A program made the translations under genes and the position numbers. Below the pieces are notes generated by a model. It saw nothing but the letters and a program-made list of their open reading frames with translations, made no database searches and was not told the DNA's origin. From NCBI GenBank assembly GCA_019751575.1, contig JAIENF010000347.1, positions 1-5,927 on the forward strand: a stretch of DNA of 5,927 nt, written 5' to 3'. Positions 5,324 through 5,927 of this stretch are shown here, piece by piece; the first letter of the stretch is position 1; each line of letters starts with the position of its first letter. Source of the stretch: Burkholderiales bacterium (GTDB lineage Bacteria > Pseudomonadota > Gammaproteobacteria > Burkholderiales > CAIKXV01).

Positions 5324-5927
5324 ATGAAGATCGCCATCCCGCACGACCACCAGGACCTAGTGCGCAGCCTCGCCTGCTTCTCGAAGTTCGACGGCCACGA
5401 GGTCAGCGTGTTCACCGAATCGCCGGTCGAACCGGCTGCGCTGGCCGCGCAACTCGCCGGTGCCGAGGCACTGGTGCTGATCCGTGAACGCACGCCGGTG
5501 TCCGCCGCGCTGATCGAGCGCCTGCCCTCGCTCAGGATGGTGAGCCAGCTGGCACGCACCACCCACCATATCGATGTCGCCGCCTGCACCGCGCGTGGCA
5601 TCGCGATCGCCACCGGCAACAGCAAGTCGCCGGTCTCGCCGGCCGAACACACCTTCGCGCTGATCCTCGCCGCTGCGCGGTCGATCCCGCTCGAGGCCGG
5701 GCGCATGCAGCGTGGCGAGGAACCCACCACGCTCGGCTTCACGATGCGCGGCAAGACGCTGGCCCTGCTCGGCTTCGGCACCATCGGCGAGCTGGTCGCG
5801 CAGATGGGCCGTGGCTTCGGCATGCGCGTGGTCACCCACGGCCGTGCCGGGTCGCGCGAGCGCGCGGCGGCGGCCGGGGTCGAATTCATCGAGGACCGCG
5901 CGCGTTTCTTCCGCGAGGCCGACGTGC
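5324..5927 (+). CDS. D-isomer-specific 2-hydroxyacid dehydrogenase, C-terminal part off the right edge
   Basis: The frame is open for 201 codons to the window end. It is a relative of the dehydrogenase at 4244. Shared blocks include GHEVSVFT (24-31), GAEALVLIRER (46-56), HIDVAACTARG (82-92), SPAEHTFALILAAARSIP (105-122) and MRGKTLALLGFGTIGELVA (141-159). The Rossmann motif G150-F-G-T-I-G155 is canonical, unlike the Ala variant next door. The second strand ends THGRAGSRER, again without an acidic residue. The catalytic Arg, Glu and His lie beyond the window, so activity cannot be judged. ATG 5324 aligns with the neighbour's MKIFIADD start. An in-frame ATG at 5288 overlaps the likely -10 element and is less likely. 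The ribosome site is weak (GGCAACGG). Substrate is unknown. Confidence 0.9.
   Translation, partial: MKIAIPHDHQDLVRSLACFSKFDGHEVSVFTESPVEPAALAAQLAGAEALVLIRERTPVSAALIERLPSLRMVSQLARTTHHIDVAACTARGIAIATGNSKSPVSPAEHTFALILAAARSIPLEAGRMQRGEEPTTLGFTMRGKTLALLGFGTIGELVAQMGRGFGMRVVTHGRAGSRERAAAAGVEFIEDRARFFREADV

Noticed and set aside
5215..5889. 224-codon minus-strand open frame opposite the second dehydrogenase
   Set aside because: Ser/Arg/Ala-rich shadow of a clear dehydrogenase on the plus strand.

Overview
The window is GC-rich, bacterial and gene-dense. Codons strongly favour G or C in the third position, and the protein families fit a proteobacterium. I lean towards a Burkholderiales-like betaproteobacterium, but this rests on general resemblance and not on a marker gene. 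No rRNA, tRNA, CRISPR array or complete insertion sequence is visible.

Left third (1-2169, minus strand): one large gene, cut by the left window edge, encodes an N-terminal array of about eight TPR repeats joined to a SPINDLY/O-GlcNAc-transferase-type GT41 glycosyltransferase. It has 723 codons without a stop. Its last visible codons run into a stretch that looks like a repeat or mobile-element end. A 91-bp divergent spacer separates it from a plus-strand ketopantoate-reductase-family gene (2261-3334), which has intact catalytic residues but an acidic residue after the second beta strand.

Middle (3335-4243): after a spacer with three consecutive stem-loops come three very small plus-strand genes (72, 68 and 86 aa), all predicted coiled coils. 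The first and third are diverged relatives. They share an N-terminal LVLE-x-LR motif and a C-terminal RL-x-R-x-E-x-RL-x-L-x-DA motif, and the distance between the motifs differs by exactly seven residues, one heptad. Part of this stretch has clearly lower GC than its surroundings. This is the least explained part of the window.

Right third (4244-5927): two related D-isomer-specific 2-hydroxyacid dehydrogenase genes diverge from a 105-bp spacer with promoter-like -10 elements. The first (minus strand) is complete and the second (plus strand) runs off the right edge.

Together with the ketopantoate reductase homologue, the window holds three NAD(P)-dependent 2-oxoacid/2-hydroxyacid oxidoreductases around a coiled-coil cassette. 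A shared 2-hydroxyacid pathway is possible but not shown, because no transporter, regulator or other pathway enzyme is visible.
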